Assembly: GCF_000816305.1 (NCBI RefSeq)
Contig: NZ_CP007773.1
Coordinates: 1,788,996-1,852,995 of the forward strand
Source: Campylobacter subantarcticus LMG 24377
GTDB taxonomy: Bacteria; Campylobacterota; Campylobacteria; Campylobacterales; Campylobacteraceae
Length of the DNA stretch: 64,000 nucleotides
Direction of reading: 5' to 3'
In this document: positions 26,331 through 36,525 of the stretch, piece by piece
Numbering within the stretch: the first letter of the stretch is position 1
Layout: every line of letters begins with the position of its first letter
Position numbers and translations under genes: made by a program
Notes under the pieces: model-generated
What the model was told of the DNA's origin: nothing
Database searches by the model: none
Seen by the model: the letters and a program-made list of their open reading frames with translations, nothing else

Positions 26331-26648
26331 CTATATACTTAAATCAAGCAAATGAGAGCTTTTTTTAACCACTTCTTGTTCTTTATCTTCTTGTTCTTCA
26401 TCTTCTTGTTCTTGATGATGTTTAGAATGCTTCTTTTCCTCCTCTTGTCTTTCTTTTATTTCATCACTTACTTCATGGGTTTGATTAACTTTTTCAAGTT
26501 TTTCGACCGCTTTTTCTTTTGCTTGAAATTCACTCATATTTACTAAAGTCGCAAAAGAATCTTTTGCTAATTCATTACTCACTTGCGCTGAATGTACCGG
26601 TGCATTTTGGTTAGCATAATTAACGCCACCTATGGGACTTATAGGCAT
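26331..26648 (-). CDS. Small charged coiled-coil protein, unknown function
   Basis: This protein is about 105 residues long. Its N-terminal half resembles flagellar or cytoplasmic linkers (MPISPIGGVNYANQ), and its C-terminal half is almost all Glu, Lys, Gln and His (EEEKKHSKHHQEQEDEEQED). It lies between the NFACT gene and cdsA, as does the coiled-coil gene Cj1348c of C. jejuni. I chose ATG at 26648, five bases after AAAGGAG. The His/Glu-rich run could bind metal, but this is speculation. Confidence 0.75.
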   Translation of the reverse strand: MPISPIGGVNYANQNAPVHSAQVSNELAKDSFATLVNMSEFQAKEKAVEKLEKVNQTHEVSDEIKERQEEEKKHSKHHQEQEDEEQEDKEQEVVKKSSHLLDLSI

Positions 26649-26650
26649 AC

Positions 26651-27955
26651 TCACTCCTTTAAAATGCTTATAGTCTTATAATTTGTATAATTTACAAAAG
26701 CCTTCTCTCTCACCTTAACAAAATTCTTACTCGTATAATCGACCAAATAAGTTCCAGAGCTTAACTTGGAAAATTCCACACAAAGCTTTGCGGCAAATTC
26801 TAGCACTAATTGACTTATTTTTAATTTATTTGAAGTGATGATCACATGTGCACTAGGATAATCTTTCACATGCAGCCAAACATCATCTTTTTTTGCCATT
26901 TTTAATAAATACTCATTAGCTTTTTCATTGCGTCCTACGCTGATTTTAAACTCATCAAAATAAAAACTACCAACTCCTGCATTTAACTCTTCTTTTTTAG
27001 TTTTTTTAGTTTTTTTAGGCATTAAAACTTCTAATTCTCGCAAAGAAGTGCTTTTAGCAATCAAATCTTTTAAATTGATTAAAAAATCAAGTTTTTCATT
27101 TAAAATTTCTCTTTCTATATTGATATTTTTGGCTTTTTGTTTTAACTTTTTCGTCATTTTATAAAATTCATTCGCACTATTTTTAGGAGTATCTTCGAGT
27201 TTAAAAGCAAGTTCATTTGCATTAAAATCTTGCAAAATAAATTCTCTTTGATAATCTTTTAAAGAATTTAAATTAGCAAATAAAACATCTGCTTTTTGGC
27301 TTAATTCTTGAGCCTTTTTTAATAAATTACTTTCTTGTTCTAAATTTTCTATGCTTTTTTTAAGACTTAGAAATTTTTTATCTATATTTAAAAGTTTATT
27401 TTCTTTAATATCTTTTAAGCGATCTTGCTGTAACTTTTTAGCACTTTCTTTAAAATACACATTAAAATCATTAATTTTTACAAATTCTTCTTTAATTTCA
27501 TAAGCTTTTAAAGCTTGGAGTTTTTCACCGATCTTCACAATGCGGTAGCTTTTGTCTATGTGGCGTAAAGCTTCTATGATGATATCATCAGTATCTGTGA
27601 TAATAGCATTAGTATTTTTTCCTGTAAATTCAAAATAAATCTTAGCTCCATAAGCTTTGTAAGATTTTTCCGATAAAACTTCAAAAGATAAAATTCTATT
27701 ATTTTCTAGCACTTCTAAATTTAAAATCTTTGCATTAGAAAAGTATTTTTTTAACATAAAGTCAAAAGGAGCATTGTAGGTTTTTGCTTGAATTTTGTCT
27801 TGATAAATTCCACTTTTGCCACGACTTAAATCAACAATAAAAATACGATGATCTAAGCTAAGCTCTAAGATGTTATCATCAAGGCGTTTAAGGTAATTTA
27901 CCCTTTGGAATTGCTGAAAATAATCTTTTATTTGTATTAAATCTGTATATTTCAT
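26651..27955 (-). CDS. NFACT-family ribosome quality control protein (RqcH/FbpA-like)
   Basis: The 434-residue protein matches the order NFACT-N, coiled coil (about 180-290), NFACT-R (about 330-434), with the end motif WLHVKDYPSAHVIITSN. Older annotations call it a fibronectin/fibrinogen-binding protein (Cj1349c). Bacterial RqcH recruits tRNA-Ala to stalled 50S subunits to add Ala tails. At 434 residues it is shorter than Bacillus RqcH. Cytoplasmic by sequence: no signal peptide. Confidence 0.85.
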   Translation of the reverse strand: MKYTDLIQIKDYFQQFQRVNYLKRLDDNILELSLDHRIFIVDLSRGKSGIYQDKIQAKTYNAPFDFMLKKYFSNAKILNLEVLENNRILSFEVLSEKSYKAYGAKIYFEFTGKNTNAIITDTDDIIIEALRHIDKSYRIVKIGEKLQALKAYEIKEEFVKINDFNVYFKESAKKLQQDRLKDIKENKLLNIDKKFLSLKKSIENLEQESNLLKKAQELSQKADVLFANLNSLKDYQREFILQDFNANELAFKLEDTPKNSANEFYKMTKKLKQKAKNINIEREILNEKLDFLINLKDLIAKSTSLRELEVLMPKKTKKTKKEELNAGVGSFYFDEFKISVGRNEKANEYLLKMAKKDDVWLHVKDYPSAHVIITSNKLKISQLVLEFAAKLCVEFSKLSSGTYLVDYTSKNFVKVREKAFVNYTNYKTISILKE

Positions 27956-27997
27956 AAATGTATTATAAAATATTTTGATGAATTTATAGAGGTTTTT

Positions 27998-28579
27998 ATG
28001 AGTGAAAAAATTTCCTATCCTTGTGTGATCTTGTGTGGTGGAAAATCTTCACGCATGGGAGAAGACAAAAGCTTACTACAAGTAGATGATCGCAATCTAA
28101 CTCTTTATCAGTATGAAAAAATGCTAGAAATTTTTACTCATGTTTTTATCAGTACAAAAGAAAATAAATTTCACCAGCAAAACCTCGCACTCATTTTAGA
28201 TGATAATCCTGATATTTATTCTCCGCTTGTGGCTTTAAATTCTATATTGAAGCATTTTCAAAATACCTATGTGTTTATCCTAAGTGTAGATACTCCCAAT
28301 ATAAGCAAAAAAAGTATCTATATGCTTTTTCATCAACTAAAATCACAAAACATACTTCTTGCAAGTACAAAAGAACACAAACACTATTTATGTGGATTTT
28401 ACCACACTAAAGTACTCAAGCAAAGTTTGCAATTTATACAAAAAAACAATCATAAATTAGCTCTTTTTTGCTCGCAGATGAAGACAGAATTTATTAACTT
28501 TGAAAACGAAGAAGAATTTATCAACTTGAATTATTTTAGTGAGTATGAAAAATGGAGACACTTAAAACTAAAAACCTAA
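27998..28579 (+). CDS. mobA: Molybdenum cofactor guanylyltransferase
   Basis: The 193-residue protein has the nucleotide-binding motif LCGGKSSRMGEDKSLL at the N-terminus and FILSVDTPN in the middle. MobA attaches GMP to molybdopterin, making the bis-MGD cofactor needed by DMSO-reductase-family enzymes such as the DmsA in this window. It is divergent from the NFACT gene; the order Cj1349c-mobA matches C. jejuni. Confidence 0.92.
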   Translation: MSEKISYPCVILCGGKSSRMGEDKSLLQVDDRNLTLYQYEKMLEIFTHVFISTKENKFHQQNLALILDDNPDIYSPLVALNSILKHFQNTYVFILSVDTPNISKKSIYMLFHQLKSQNILLASTKEHKHYLCGFYHTKVLKQSLQFIQKNNHKLALFCSQMKTEFINFENEEEFINLNYFSEYEKWRHLKLKT

Positions 28580-28595
28580 AAAGGCTTTTAGTTGA

Positions 28596-29948
28596 TTAAA
28601 GCAAGCAAAAGGCTATAATGCTACCCAAAATAAGCAAAGAGCCGTTAAAACATAAAAAGGTTGGTATACAAGTATCTTTGATATGATCACCTTGCCTATC
28701 TGCATTAAGCCCTACACTCACCCCCAAAGTCGTTTCACTAGCAGGCGATCCTGCATCGCCCAAAGCTCCAGCAACACCGATGATAAAAATAATTGCAGCA
28801 GGTGAAAAACCAAGCTCTATACATATAGGACAAAATAAAGCAGCAATGATAGGAATGGTCCCAAACGAACTTCCTATACCTATGGTGATCAAAAGTCCAA
28901 TTGCCAACATGATAAAAATAGCTAAAAAGTGGCTTTGCTCCATAAAAGGCACACTTGTTTTTACAAGCTCAGCTATACCCCCACTTTGTTTTAAAACCTC
29001 TCCATACCCTGAAGCAACAAGCATCACAAAAGCGATATAACCCATAATCTTAAGCCCATCATCAAAGACTAGATTAACCTTATTATACTCTACTCCGCCT
29101 AAAACCACCATCAAAACAAAACCCAAAAGCCCTGATAAAGGTAAGTTGTGAGTTAGAATTTGCAAAATCAAAGTCAAACTAAGACCAGCCAAAACACCCC
29201 ACTCTTTTTTACTCATTTTTAAATTTTCAAAATCCATTTTTGCAATTTGTTCTTCTTGATATTCTCTTGGTTTAGCATAAAACACAAATACAGCCAAAAA
29301 CAAACCAACTAACATACAAATTGCCGCAAAAGCCATTGTTTGAGAAACCTCCCCTAGGCTAATTTGCACTCCGTTGGAGTTTAGATTATCTACAAGTAGG
29401 GTTTGAAAAATAAGTCCAAACCCCAAAGGCATAACCATATAAGGCGTGGTAAGACCAAAGGTTAGCGCACAAGCTATGGCTCTACGGTCTATTTTTAGTT
29501 TATTAAAAAGTTTCAGCAAAGGCGGAATCAACAAAGGCACAAAGGCCACATGAATAGGGATTAAATTTTGTGAAAAACAAGCAATTAATGCCAAAGAAAG
29601 TATAAGTAAGTATTTTTTGTGTGAAATATAATGCGAAACTATTTTAATCAAATATGCTGTTAGATTAGTTTTTGATATAGCAGCAGCCACCGCTCCAAGC
29701 AAAATATAACTTAGCGCTGTTTGCAAATTTCCTTGCATACCATCAATTAAAACTTTCATAGAATCCATCATCGCTTGCGGAAGTTGAGTAAAAAATTCCA
29801 CTAAACTCAAATGCCCCATATGCATAAATTTAGACCAAACACCTACAAAAAGCCCTGAAAGTAAAACACTAAGTAAAACATTGAATCTAAAAAAACACAA
29901 AAGCGTCATCAATACAACGCCTACAAAAACCGGATTAGTTAAAAGCAT
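28596..29948 (-). CDS. NhaC-type Na+/H+ antiporter family transporter
   Basis: This integral membrane protein of about 450 residues has about 12 hydrophobic segments. Motifs such as CFSQNLIPIHVAFVPLLIP, GIGSSFGTIPIIAALFCP and GALGDAGSPASETTLG fit the Na+/H+ antiporter (NhaC-like, PF13726/PF03553) family. I chose ATG at 29946-29948 because AAGGA lies five bases upstream. The frame is open a further 30 codons, but those codons encode an atypical basic stretch without a ribosome binding site. The exact substrate is not provable from sequence. Confidence 0.8.
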   Translation of the reverse strand: MLLTNPVFVGVVLMTLLCFFRFNVLLSVLLSGLFVGVWSKFMHMGHLSLVEFFTQLPQAMMDSMKVLIDGMQGNLQTALSYILLGAVAAAISKTNLTAYLIKIVSHYISHKKYLLILSLALIACFSQNLIPIHVAFVPLLIPPLLKLFNKLKIDRRAIACALTFGLTTPYMVMPLGFGLIFQTLLVDNLNSNGVQISLGEVSQTMAFAAICMLVGLFLAVFVFYAKPREYQEEQIAKMDFENLKMSKKEWGVLAGLSLTLILQILTHNLPLSGLLGFVLMVVLGGVEYNKVNLVFDDGLKIMGYIAFVMLVASGYGEVLKQSGGIAELVKTSVPFMEQSHFLAIFIMLAIGLLITIGIGSSFGTIPIIAALFCPICIELGFSPAAIIFIIGVAGALGDAGSPASETTLGVSVGLNADRQGDHIKDTCIPTFLCFNGSLLILGSIIAFCLL

Positions 29949-30083
29949 TACATTCCTTGAAATCAAAATAATTGCACATTTTAAATAATTTTCTTTAAAA
30001 TACCTTTTAAGTTGACAAAATTTAAGCAAAAATTGCAAAATAAAAGCATAAAATGATAGTTTTTACTTTAAAAAAGGATACAA

Positions 30084-31769
30084 ATGAGAAGTGACGCGAT
30101 CAAAAAAGGACATCTAAAAGCACCCAATCGCTCTTTACTTAGGGCATGTGGCTTAAATGATGAGGATTTTGACAAACCTTTTATAGGTGTTGCAAATAGC
30201 TATATAGATATCATTCCGGGACATTTTTTCTTAAACGAATACGCAAAGATCATCAAAGATGAAATTCGTAAAAGCGGTTGTATTCCTTTTGAATTTAACA
30301 CCATAGGCGTAGATGATGGTATAGCTATGGGGCATGATGGTATGCTTTATTCTCTACCAAGTCGTGAAATCATTGCAAATTCTATTGAAACGGTAATGAA
30401 TGCTCATCAACTTGATGCGTTAATTTGTATCCCAAATTGCGATAAAATTACTCCAGGTATGCTCATGGGAGCTTTAAGGGTAAATGTACCAACCATTTTT
30501 GTGAGTGGTGGTCCTATGAAAGCGGGCATAAACAAACATGGAGAAAAAATCAGCCTTAGCTCGGTTTTTGAAGCAGTGGGAGCTTATGAGGCAAACAAAA
30601 TCGATGAAGATGATCTAAAAGACATAGAATGTAAAGCTTGTCCAAGTGGTGGATCTTGCTCGGGTATGTTTACTGCTAATTCCATGAATACCTTGTGTGA
30701 AGCTATGGGTATAGCACTAGAAGGTAATGGAACGATTTTAGCACTTAGCAAAGAAAGAGAAGATCTTTTGAGAAAGGCTGCGCGTAGAATTTGCGAAATC
30801 GCCCTAGATGAGCGTTTTAAAATTCGCAATATTATCACCAAAAAATCTATCAACAATGCCCTAATCGTAGATATGGCAATGGGAGGAAGCTCCAATACCA
30901 TCTTACATATGCTTGCCATTGCTTATGAAGCTGGCGTTAAATTAGACATAAAAGAACTCAACCATATTAGTGCCAATGTAGCCCATATAGCCAAAATTGC
31001 TCCATCTCTAAATACTGTTTATATGGAAGATATCCACAAAGCAGGTGGGGTAAGCGCTGTCATAGCAGAAATAGCTAAAAAACCTGGACATATTTTAGAA
31101 CTTGATGCATTAGATATCAACGGAAAAACATTAAAAGAACGCATTGAAGATGCTAGCATTAAAGATGAAACCATTATAAGAAAAATCAACAATGCTTATT
31201 CTAATGTAGGTGGACTTGCTATACTTTTTGGAAATTTAGCCGAGCAAGGTTGTGTGATAAAAACAGCAGGTATTATGGGTGAGCGTAAATTCAAGGGCAA
31301 AGCAGTTTGTTTTAACTCTCAAGAAGAAGCAATTAAGGGCATTATAAAAGGCAAAGTTAAAGAAGGTGATATATGCGTGATACGCTATGAAGGACCAAAA
31401 GGCGGCCCTGGCATGCAAGAAATGCTTAGTCCAACTTCTTTACTCACTGGCATGGGGCTTGGTGCCAAAGTCGCACTCATCACCGATGGACGTTTTAGTG
31501 GTGCTACAAGAGGACTTAGCATAGGACACATCTCTCCAGAAGCTGCAGAAGGTGGGCTTATAGCACTTTTAGAAGATGGCGATGAAATAGAAATTGATGT
31601 AGATGCTTATAGTATCAATGCAAATTTAACCCAAGAAGAACTTATAAAACGCAAAGCAAATTTTAAAATACCTCACAAACAAGTCCATTCAAGATGGCTT
31701 AAAATGTATCAAAAACTTGTGAGCAATGCTAGTAAAGGCGGGATTTTGGATGTAGAACAATTTTCTTAA
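30084..31769 (+). CDS. ilvD: Dihydroxy-acid dehydratase
   Basis: The 561-residue Fe-S dehydratase makes 2-oxo acids for valine, leucine and isoleucine synthesis. The cluster cysteines are visible in [15 protein letters not shown] and [26 protein letters not shown] and [20 protein letters not shown] are also present. An AAAAGGA ribosome binding site precedes the ATG. A 12-base stem terminator overlaps the stop. Confidence 0.97.
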   Translation: MRSDAIKKGHLKAPNRSLLRACGLNDEDFDKPFIGVANSYIDIIPGHFFLNEYAKIIKDEIRKSGCIPFEFNTIGVDDGIAMGHDGMLYSLPSREIIANSIETVMNAHQLDALICIPNCDKITPGMLMGALRVNVPTIFVSGGPMKAGINKHGEKISLSSVFEAVGAYEANKIDEDDLKDIECKACPSGGSCSGMFTANSMNTLCEAMGIALEGNGTILALSKEREDLLRKAARRICEIALDERFKIRNIITKKSINNALIVDMAMGGSSNTILHMLAIAYEAGVKLDIKELNHISANVAHIAKIAPSLNTVYMEDIHKAGGVSAVIAEIAKKPGHILELDALDINGKTLKERIEDASIKDETIIRKINNAYSNVGGLAILFGNLAEQGCVIKTAGIMGERKFKGKAVCFNSQEEAIKGIIKGKVKEGDICVIRYEGPKGGPGMQEMLSPTSLLTGMGLGAKVALITDGRFSGATRGLSIGHISPEAAEGGLIALLEDGDEIEIDVDAYSINANLTQEELIKRKANFKIPHKQVHSRWLKMYQKLVSNASKGGILDVEQFS

Positions 31770-31789
31770 TTTCTAAAAGAAATTAAGAA
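31763..31789. terminator. Terminator between ilvD and the tRNA operon
   Basis: TTCTTAATTTCT / AGAAATTAAGAA is a 12-base stem with an AAA loop spanning the ilvD stop codon. It lies downstream of both converging transcription units. Confidence 0.65.
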
Positions 31790-31833
31790 GTAATTTTATA
31801 AATGTAAAATAAAATACGAAAATCATGTTAAAG

Positions 31834-31921
31834 TGGCCGGGAGAAAGGGATTCGAACCCCTGGAGGTGTGACCCTCAACGGTTTTCAAGACCGCCGCTTT
31901 CGACCACTCAGCCATCTCCCG
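31834..31921 (-). tRNA. tRNA-Ser(UGA)
   Basis: This 88-base class II tRNA has acceptor pairing CGGGAGA / TCTCCCG, discriminator G, encoded CCA, anticodon TGA in the loop CTTGAAA, a long variable arm and GGTTCGAATCC in the T arm. It is last in the four-tRNA operon. Confidence 0.96.
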
Positions 31922-31954
31922 TAGAAAATAACAATACCAAATACAATATCGCAT

Positions 31955-32028
31955 TGGAGGCGACATCCGGATTCGAACCGGAGATCAAGGCTTTGCAGGC
32001 CCATGCCTTACCGCTTGGCTATATCGCC
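31955..32028 (-). tRNA. tRNA-Cys(GCA)
   Basis: This 74-base tRNA has acceptor GGCGATA / TGTCGCC, encoded TCCA end, anticodon GCA (CTGCAAA loop) and GGTTCGAATCC T arm. It is third in the operon. Confidence 0.96.
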
Positions 32029-32044
32029 TTGAGTTACCAAAAAG

Positions 32045-32133
32045 TGGTGCCCGAGGCCGGACTTGAACCGGCACGGAAGAAAAATTCCGAGGGATTTTAA
32101 GTCCCTTGTGTCTACCAATTCCACCACCCGGGC
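32045..32133 (-). tRNA. tRNA-Leu(UAA)
   Basis: This 89-base class II tRNA has acceptor GCCCGGG / CTCGGGC, encoded ACCA, anticodon TAA in loop CTTAAAA and a long variable arm. It is second in the operon. Confidence 0.96.
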
Positions 32134-32143
32134 AGGTGATAAA

Positions 32144-32218
32144 TGGAGCGGGAAACGAGATTCGAACTCGCGACCCCAACCTTGGCAAGGTTGTGCTCTA
32201 CCCCTGAGCTATTCCCGC
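32144..32218 (-). tRNA. tRNA-Gly(GCC)
   Basis: This 75-base tRNA has acceptor GCGGGAA / TTCCCGC, encoded TCCA, anticodon GCC (TTGCCAA loop) and AGTTCGAATCT T arm. It is first in the operon. Confidence 0.96.
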
Positions 32219-32231
32219 TTTTAAAACTGAA

Positions 32232-32237
32232 ATTATA
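32232..32237 (-). promoter_or_regulatory. -10 element of the tRNA operon
   Basis: TATAAT on the minus strand lies 14 bases upstream of the 5' end of tRNA-Gly, correctly placed to start a short tRNA leader. Confidence 0.6.
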
Positions 32238-32356
32238 CTTATTAAAACTTAAATATACATAAAATACAAAAACTATGATATTCAAAATATTTAATTTTAT
32301 TTTTAATCTATTTTGGAATATTCTTACAAGTCAGAAAAAAATAAAAAGGATTAAAA

Positions 32357-34339
32357 ATGTTTAAATTTAACAGTTTATCTAGCAAGTTAACTATAATAAC
32401 TTGTTCTTTAATAGCTATAATTTTAGTTATAGTTAACATGATTAATTATTATCAATCTAAGCAAAACATAAGTTATTATTTAGAAGAAATTAAGAAGAAA
32501 ACTATGCTTGATGTTAACGAAGCCTTTAAAATTTATTCAATTAGTAAAAGATCTGCTATTTCATCAATTGTTACTTATATAGAAAATTCAAATCTACAAG
32601 CAGAAGAATTGTTTGATGTTTTAGAAACTGTTCGATCAGCAGGTGGATTTAATGTAACTTATATTGGTTTTGAAAAAGATGGAAGGTTGTATCAATCTGA
32701 TAAAATCATTAGAAGCTTAGAGACTACAGGTTTTGATGCCAGAACTAGACCGTGGTATAAAGATGCAAAATCAACAGGAAATCTTGTAGTATCTGATCCT
32801 TATAATAGCGTAAATAGTAAAGATGGATTGACTATATCTTATTCAGTGCCTATTTACAAGAATGGTAAGCTAATAGCGGTAGTTGGTGGTGATTATAATC
32901 TCCATACTTTCTCTAAAGATGTTTTAGCTCTAGGCCACTCTCAAAGTTCTTATGCAGCAGTATATGATAAAGAAGGTACTATTATTTTTCATGAAGATAA
33001 AGAAAAAATGCTTACCAAAACTGATTTAAGTTTAAATATAGCCAATGCTATTAAAGCAAATCCTGATTTAATTAACCCGACCAAAGAAGAAACCTTATTC
33101 TATGCTAAAGATGGAGTAGGTAAAACACAAGTTATTGCGTGTAATCAAAGTTTAAATCCTAAATACATAGTTTGTTCTATTACAGATGAATCTATGTACA
33201 CTAATGCGGTTAATAAAGTTTTATTCCAACAAGTTATTATCGCATTAATAGCTATAGCTATAGCCTTACTTTTAATAAGATTTGCTGTTATAAAAAACTT
33301 AAAACCTATCGCAGTTATCACCACCGGTCTTAACTCCTTCTTTGATTTTATCAATCATAAAACCAAAGATTCAGCTATGATTGATGTAAAAAGTAATGAT
33401 GAACTTGGTGCTATGGCTAAAGCCATTAATGAAAACATCACTAAGACTAAAAATGCATTAGAACAAGATGCTAAAGCTGTAGAACAATCAGTAGATACAG
33501 CTAAAGAAATAGAAAGTGGCAATTTAATGGTGAGAATTACTGCAAATCCTGCTAATCCTCAACTTATAGAATTAAAAAATGTTTTAAATGATATGCTAAG
33601 CGTATTAGAACAAAAAGTAGGTTCTAATATGAATGAAATTAATAGAGTGTTTGATAGCTATAAAGCATTAGACTTTACCACTGAAGTTAAAAATGCTAAA
33701 GGCGGGGTTGAAGTAACTACAAATGTATTAGGTCAAGAAATTGTAGCTATGTTAAGACAATCCTCTGAATTTGCTTCTTTATTAGCAGATGAAAGTGGTA
33801 AATTACAAAGTGCAGTTAAAGACTTAACTGATTCTTCATCCTCTCAAGCTTCTTCTTTAGAAGAAACAGCAGCAGCGCTAGAAGAGATTACTTCTTCCAT
33901 GCAAAATGTTTCGCATAAAACTAGTGAAGTAATTGCTCAAAGTGAAGAGATTAAAAATGTTACTTCTATTATTGGAGATATTGCAGATCAAATTAACCTA
34001 CTTGCATTAAATGCTGCTATTGAAGCTGCAAGAGCTGGTGAGCATGGTAGAGGATTTGCTGTTGTTGCAGATGAAGTTAGAAATCTAGCTGAAAGAACTC
34101 AAAAGTCTTTGGGTGAGATTGAAGCTAATACTAATATCTTAGTTCAATCTATCAATGAAATGGGTGAAAGTATTAAAGAACAAACTACAGGTATTACTCA
34201 AATTAATGATGCAGTAGCTCAAATTGATCATGTAACTCAAGAAAATCTTAAAATAGCTAAAGATAGTGCAGTAATTTCTGATAATGTTAATAAGATAGCT
34301 AATGATATTTTAGAAGATGCTAGGAAGAAAAAATTTTAA
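32357..34339 (+). CDS. Methyl-accepting chemotaxis protein with dCache sensor (copy 1)
   Basis: The 660-residue chemoreceptor has an N-terminal membrane segment (about 12-32) and a periplasmic dCache_1 domain (about 33-285). A second membrane segment (about 290-312), a HAMP-like region and the MCP signalling hairpin (tip [16 protein letters not shown], about 550) follow. In the sensor, FDARTRPWY with a downstream DPY and VVGGDYNL agrees with the amino-acid-binding dCache pattern (Arg, Trp, Tyr, Asp). This suggests an amino-acid ligand, but that is inference. Residues 323-660 are identical to the next MCP. Campylobacter relatives are the Tlp2/3/4 group. Confidence 0.93.
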   Translation: MFKFNSLSSKLTIITCSLIAIILVIVNMINYYQSKQNISYYLEEIKKKTMLDVNEAFKIYSISKRSAISSIVTYIENSNLQAEELFDVLETVRSAGGFNVTYIGFEKDGRLYQSDKIIRSLETTGFDARTRPWYKDAKSTGNLVVSDPYNSVNSKDGLTISYSVPIYKNGKLIAVVGGDYNLHTFSKDVLALGHSQSSYAAVYDKEGTIIFHEDKEKMLTKTDLSLNIANAIKANPDLINPTKEETLFYAKDGVGKTQVIACNQSLNPKYIVCSITDESMYTNAVNKVLFQQVIIALIAIAIALLLIRFAVIKNLKPIAVITTGLNSFFDFINHKTKDSAMIDVKSNDELGAMAKAINENITKTKNALEQDAKAVEQSVDTAKEIESGNLMVRITANPANPQLIELKNVLNDMLSVLEQKVGSNMNEINRVFDSYKALDFTTEVKNAKGGVEVTTNVLGQEIVAMLRQSSEFASLLADESGKLQSAVKDLTDSSSSQASSLEETAAALEEITSSMQNVSHKTSEVIAQSEEIKNVTSIIGDIADQINLLALNAAIEAARAGEHGRGFAVVADEVRNLAERTQKSLGEIEANTNILVQSINEMGESIKEQTTGITQINDAVAQIDHVTQENLKIAKDSAVISDNVNKIANDILEDARKKKF

Positions 34340-34379
34340 TTGATTGTTAGCAAGCTTTTAGCTTGCTAATGATTAGTCG
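33323..34379 (+). repeat. 1057-bp direct repeat, copy 1 (MCP signalling half and tail)
   Basis: From ACCGGT at 33323 to GATTAGTCG at 34379 the DNA appears identical to 35469-36525. It covers codons 323-660, the stop, a hairpin and ten further bases. Comparison was by eye; the translations are identical. Confidence 0.9.
34347..34369 (+). terminator. Terminator hairpin after MCP copy 1
   Basis: TTAGCAAGC / GCTTGCTAA forms a perfect nine-base stem with a TTTTA loop, eight bases after the stop codon. Confidence 0.7.
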
Positions 34380-34502
34380 CTCTTAAATATTATTTTTTAC
34401 AATCATTCATTAAAAAACAGTTTTTTATATTTAAATATTGTTGAAAATAGTGCGTAATAATTCCGCCTTAATTTACAATCTGTAAAACAAGGAGAAATTA
34501 AT

Positions 34503-36485
34503 ATGAAAAAAACAGCAAAAACATTAACAGGAAAATTAACTTTTTTTTGTTTTTTAGCAATTATAGCTATTTTGCTTGTAGCTAACGCTTTTAACTATGT
34601 TGAAGTAAAATATGATGTGCAAAAACTCATCAATGATATACAAGTTAAAACCATGCAGGATGTTCTAAAAAATTTTGATGACTATGCTACTTCAAGAAGT
34701 GATGCTATCAAATCAGTTGCTTCTGAGCTACAAAAAAATCCAAACGCAAGCTTAGATGAAATTTACACCATGGTAAAAATTGCAAAAGAGGCAAGTCGTT
34801 TTGATGTATTGTATGTAGGACTTGCTCATGATGGCACTATGATAAGATCCAATGGCAATCATCAAATGCCCTCTAGTGGATACGACCCAAGAACTAGAGC
34901 TTGGTATACAAGTGTTGCTTCTGGGGAAGACAAAATAGTAATATCAAAACCTTATATTGCTCCCAGTTTAAAAACACCTTCATTATCTTTTTCGTATCCT
35001 ATAGTTATAAATGGTAAATTTATTGGCGCTGTTGGTGGAAATTATGATTTAAATACATTCTCTAAAAATGTATTATCAATGGGTAGATCGCAAAGTGGTT
35101 ATACTGTAGTTTTAGACAATGATGGAACTATACTCTTTAATGAATCATCTGAAGTATTATTAACAAAAAATGATTTAAGTCAGAATATTGCAAAAACTTA
35201 TCTTTCAACTCCTGAAGGAAAAGAAGGAAAAATTTCTAATGAACCCATGTTAATTGATGATGGAAATGCTCCTCGTAAAGCAGTAATTTGTCAAAAATCA
35301 TCAACAGGTTACAATGTTTGTGTAATAGCAGATGAAAAAATTTATAAAGATCCGGTCAATAAAGTCTTAATTCAGCAAATTATTATTGGGATTATAAGCT
35401 TAGTAATTGCTCTTACGGCTATAAGATTTATGATTAATTATTATCTCTCTCCACTCCAAAAAATCCAAACCGGTCTTAACTCCTTCTTTGATTTTATCAA
35501 TCATAAAACCAAAGATTCAGCTATGATTGATGTAAAAAGTAATGATGAACTTGGTGCTATGGCTAAAGCCATTAATGAAAACATCACTAAGACTAAAAAT
35601 GCATTAGAACAAGATGCTAAAGCTGTAGAACAATCAGTAGATACAGCTAAAGAAATAGAAAGTGGCAATTTAATGGTGAGAATTACTGCAAATCCTGCTA
35701 ATCCTCAACTTATAGAATTAAAAAATGTTTTAAATGATATGCTAAGCGTATTAGAACAAAAAGTAGGTTCTAATATGAATGAAATTAATAGAGTGTTTGA
35801 TAGCTATAAAGCATTAGACTTTACCACTGAAGTTAAAAATGCTAAAGGCGGGGTTGAAGTAACTACAAATGTATTAGGTCAAGAAATTGTAGCTATGTTA
35901 AGACAATCCTCTGAATTTGCTTCTTTATTAGCAGATGAAAGTGGTAAATTACAAAGTGCAGTTAAAGACTTAACTGATTCTTCATCCTCTCAAGCTTCTT
36001 CTTTAGAAGAAACAGCAGCAGCGCTAGAAGAGATTACTTCTTCCATGCAAAATGTTTCGCATAAAACTAGTGAAGTAATTGCTCAAAGTGAAGAGATTAA
36101 AAATGTTACTTCTATTATTGGAGATATTGCAGATCAAATTAACCTACTTGCATTAAATGCTGCTATTGAAGCTGCAAGAGCTGGTGAGCATGGTAGAGGA
36201 TTTGCTGTTGTTGCAGATGAAGTTAGAAATCTAGCTGAAAGAACTCAAAAGTCTTTGGGTGAGATTGAAGCTAATACTAATATCTTAGTTCAATCTATCA
36301 ATGAAATGGGTGAAAGTATTAAAGAACAAACTACAGGTATTACTCAAATTAATGATGCAGTAGCTCAAATTGATCATGTAACTCAAGAAAATCTTAAAAT
36401 AGCTAAAGATAGTGCAGTAATTTCTGATAATGTTAATAAGATAGCTAATGATATTTTAGAAGATGCTAGGAAGAAAAAATTTTAA
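34503..36485 (+). CDS. Methyl-accepting chemotaxis protein with dCache sensor (copy 2)
   Basis: This 660-residue receptor has the same architecture as the preceding gene but a different dCache sensor (residues 1-322). The sensor holds YDPRTRAWY and VGGNYDL; Asn stands where copy 1 has Asp, so its ligand probably differs. Residues 323-660 are identical to copy 1. Its own ATG has an AAGGAG ribosome binding site. It ends against a convergent PepSY-like gene. Shared signalling halves let both sensors feed the same CheA/CheW arrays. Confidence 0.93.
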   Translation: MKKTAKTLTGKLTFFCFLAIIAILLVANAFNYVEVKYDVQKLINDIQVKTMQDVLKNFDDYATSRSDAIKSVASELQKNPNASLDEIYTMVKIAKEASRFDVLYVGLAHDGTMIRSNGNHQMPSSGYDPRTRAWYTSVASGEDKIVISKPYIAPSLKTPSLSFSYPIVINGKFIGAVGGNYDLNTFSKNVLSMGRSQSGYTVVLDNDGTILFNESSEVLLTKNDLSQNIAKTYLSTPEGKEGKISNEPMLIDDGNAPRKAVICQKSSTGYNVCVIADEKIYKDPVNKVLIQQIIIGIISLVIALTAIRFMINYYLSPLQKIQTGLNSFFDFINHKTKDSAMIDVKSNDELGAMAKAINENITKTKNALEQDAKAVEQSVDTAKEIESGNLMVRITANPANPQLIELKNVLNDMLSVLEQKVGSNMNEINRVFDSYKALDFTTEVKNAKGGVEVTTNVLGQEIVAMLRQSSEFASLLADESGKLQSAVKDLTDSSSSQASSLEETAAALEEITSSMQNVSHKTSEVIAQSEEIKNVTSIIGDIADQINLLALNAAIEAARAGEHGRGFAVVADEVRNLAERTQKSLGEIEANTNILVQSINEMGESIKEQTTGITQINDAVAQIDHVTQENLKIAKDSAVISDNVNKIANDILEDARKKKF

Positions 36486-36525
36486 TTGATTGTTAGCAAG
36501 CTTTTAGCTTGCTAATGATTAGTCG
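35469..36525 (+). repeat. 1057-bp direct repeat, copy 2
   Basis: This is the second copy of the block at 33323-34379. Its last seven bases are the stop and final two codons (Asp-Asp) of the convergent gene that ends at 36519, which copy 1 repeats without the gene. This suggests that this copy was the donor. Confidence 0.9.
36493..36515. terminator. Terminator hairpin between MCP copy 2 and the PepSY-like gene
   Basis: The same perfect nine-base stem as at 34347-34369 lies between two converging stop codons and can serve both transcripts. Confidence 0.7.

Noticed and set aside
29949..30038. Longer N-terminus of the NhaC-type transporter
   Set aside because: There is no ribosome binding site at 30038, while AAGGA precedes ATG at 29948.
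31825..32188. Open frames on both strands across the tRNA cluster
   Set aside because: They lie over four well-formed tRNAs and are translations of tRNA sequence.
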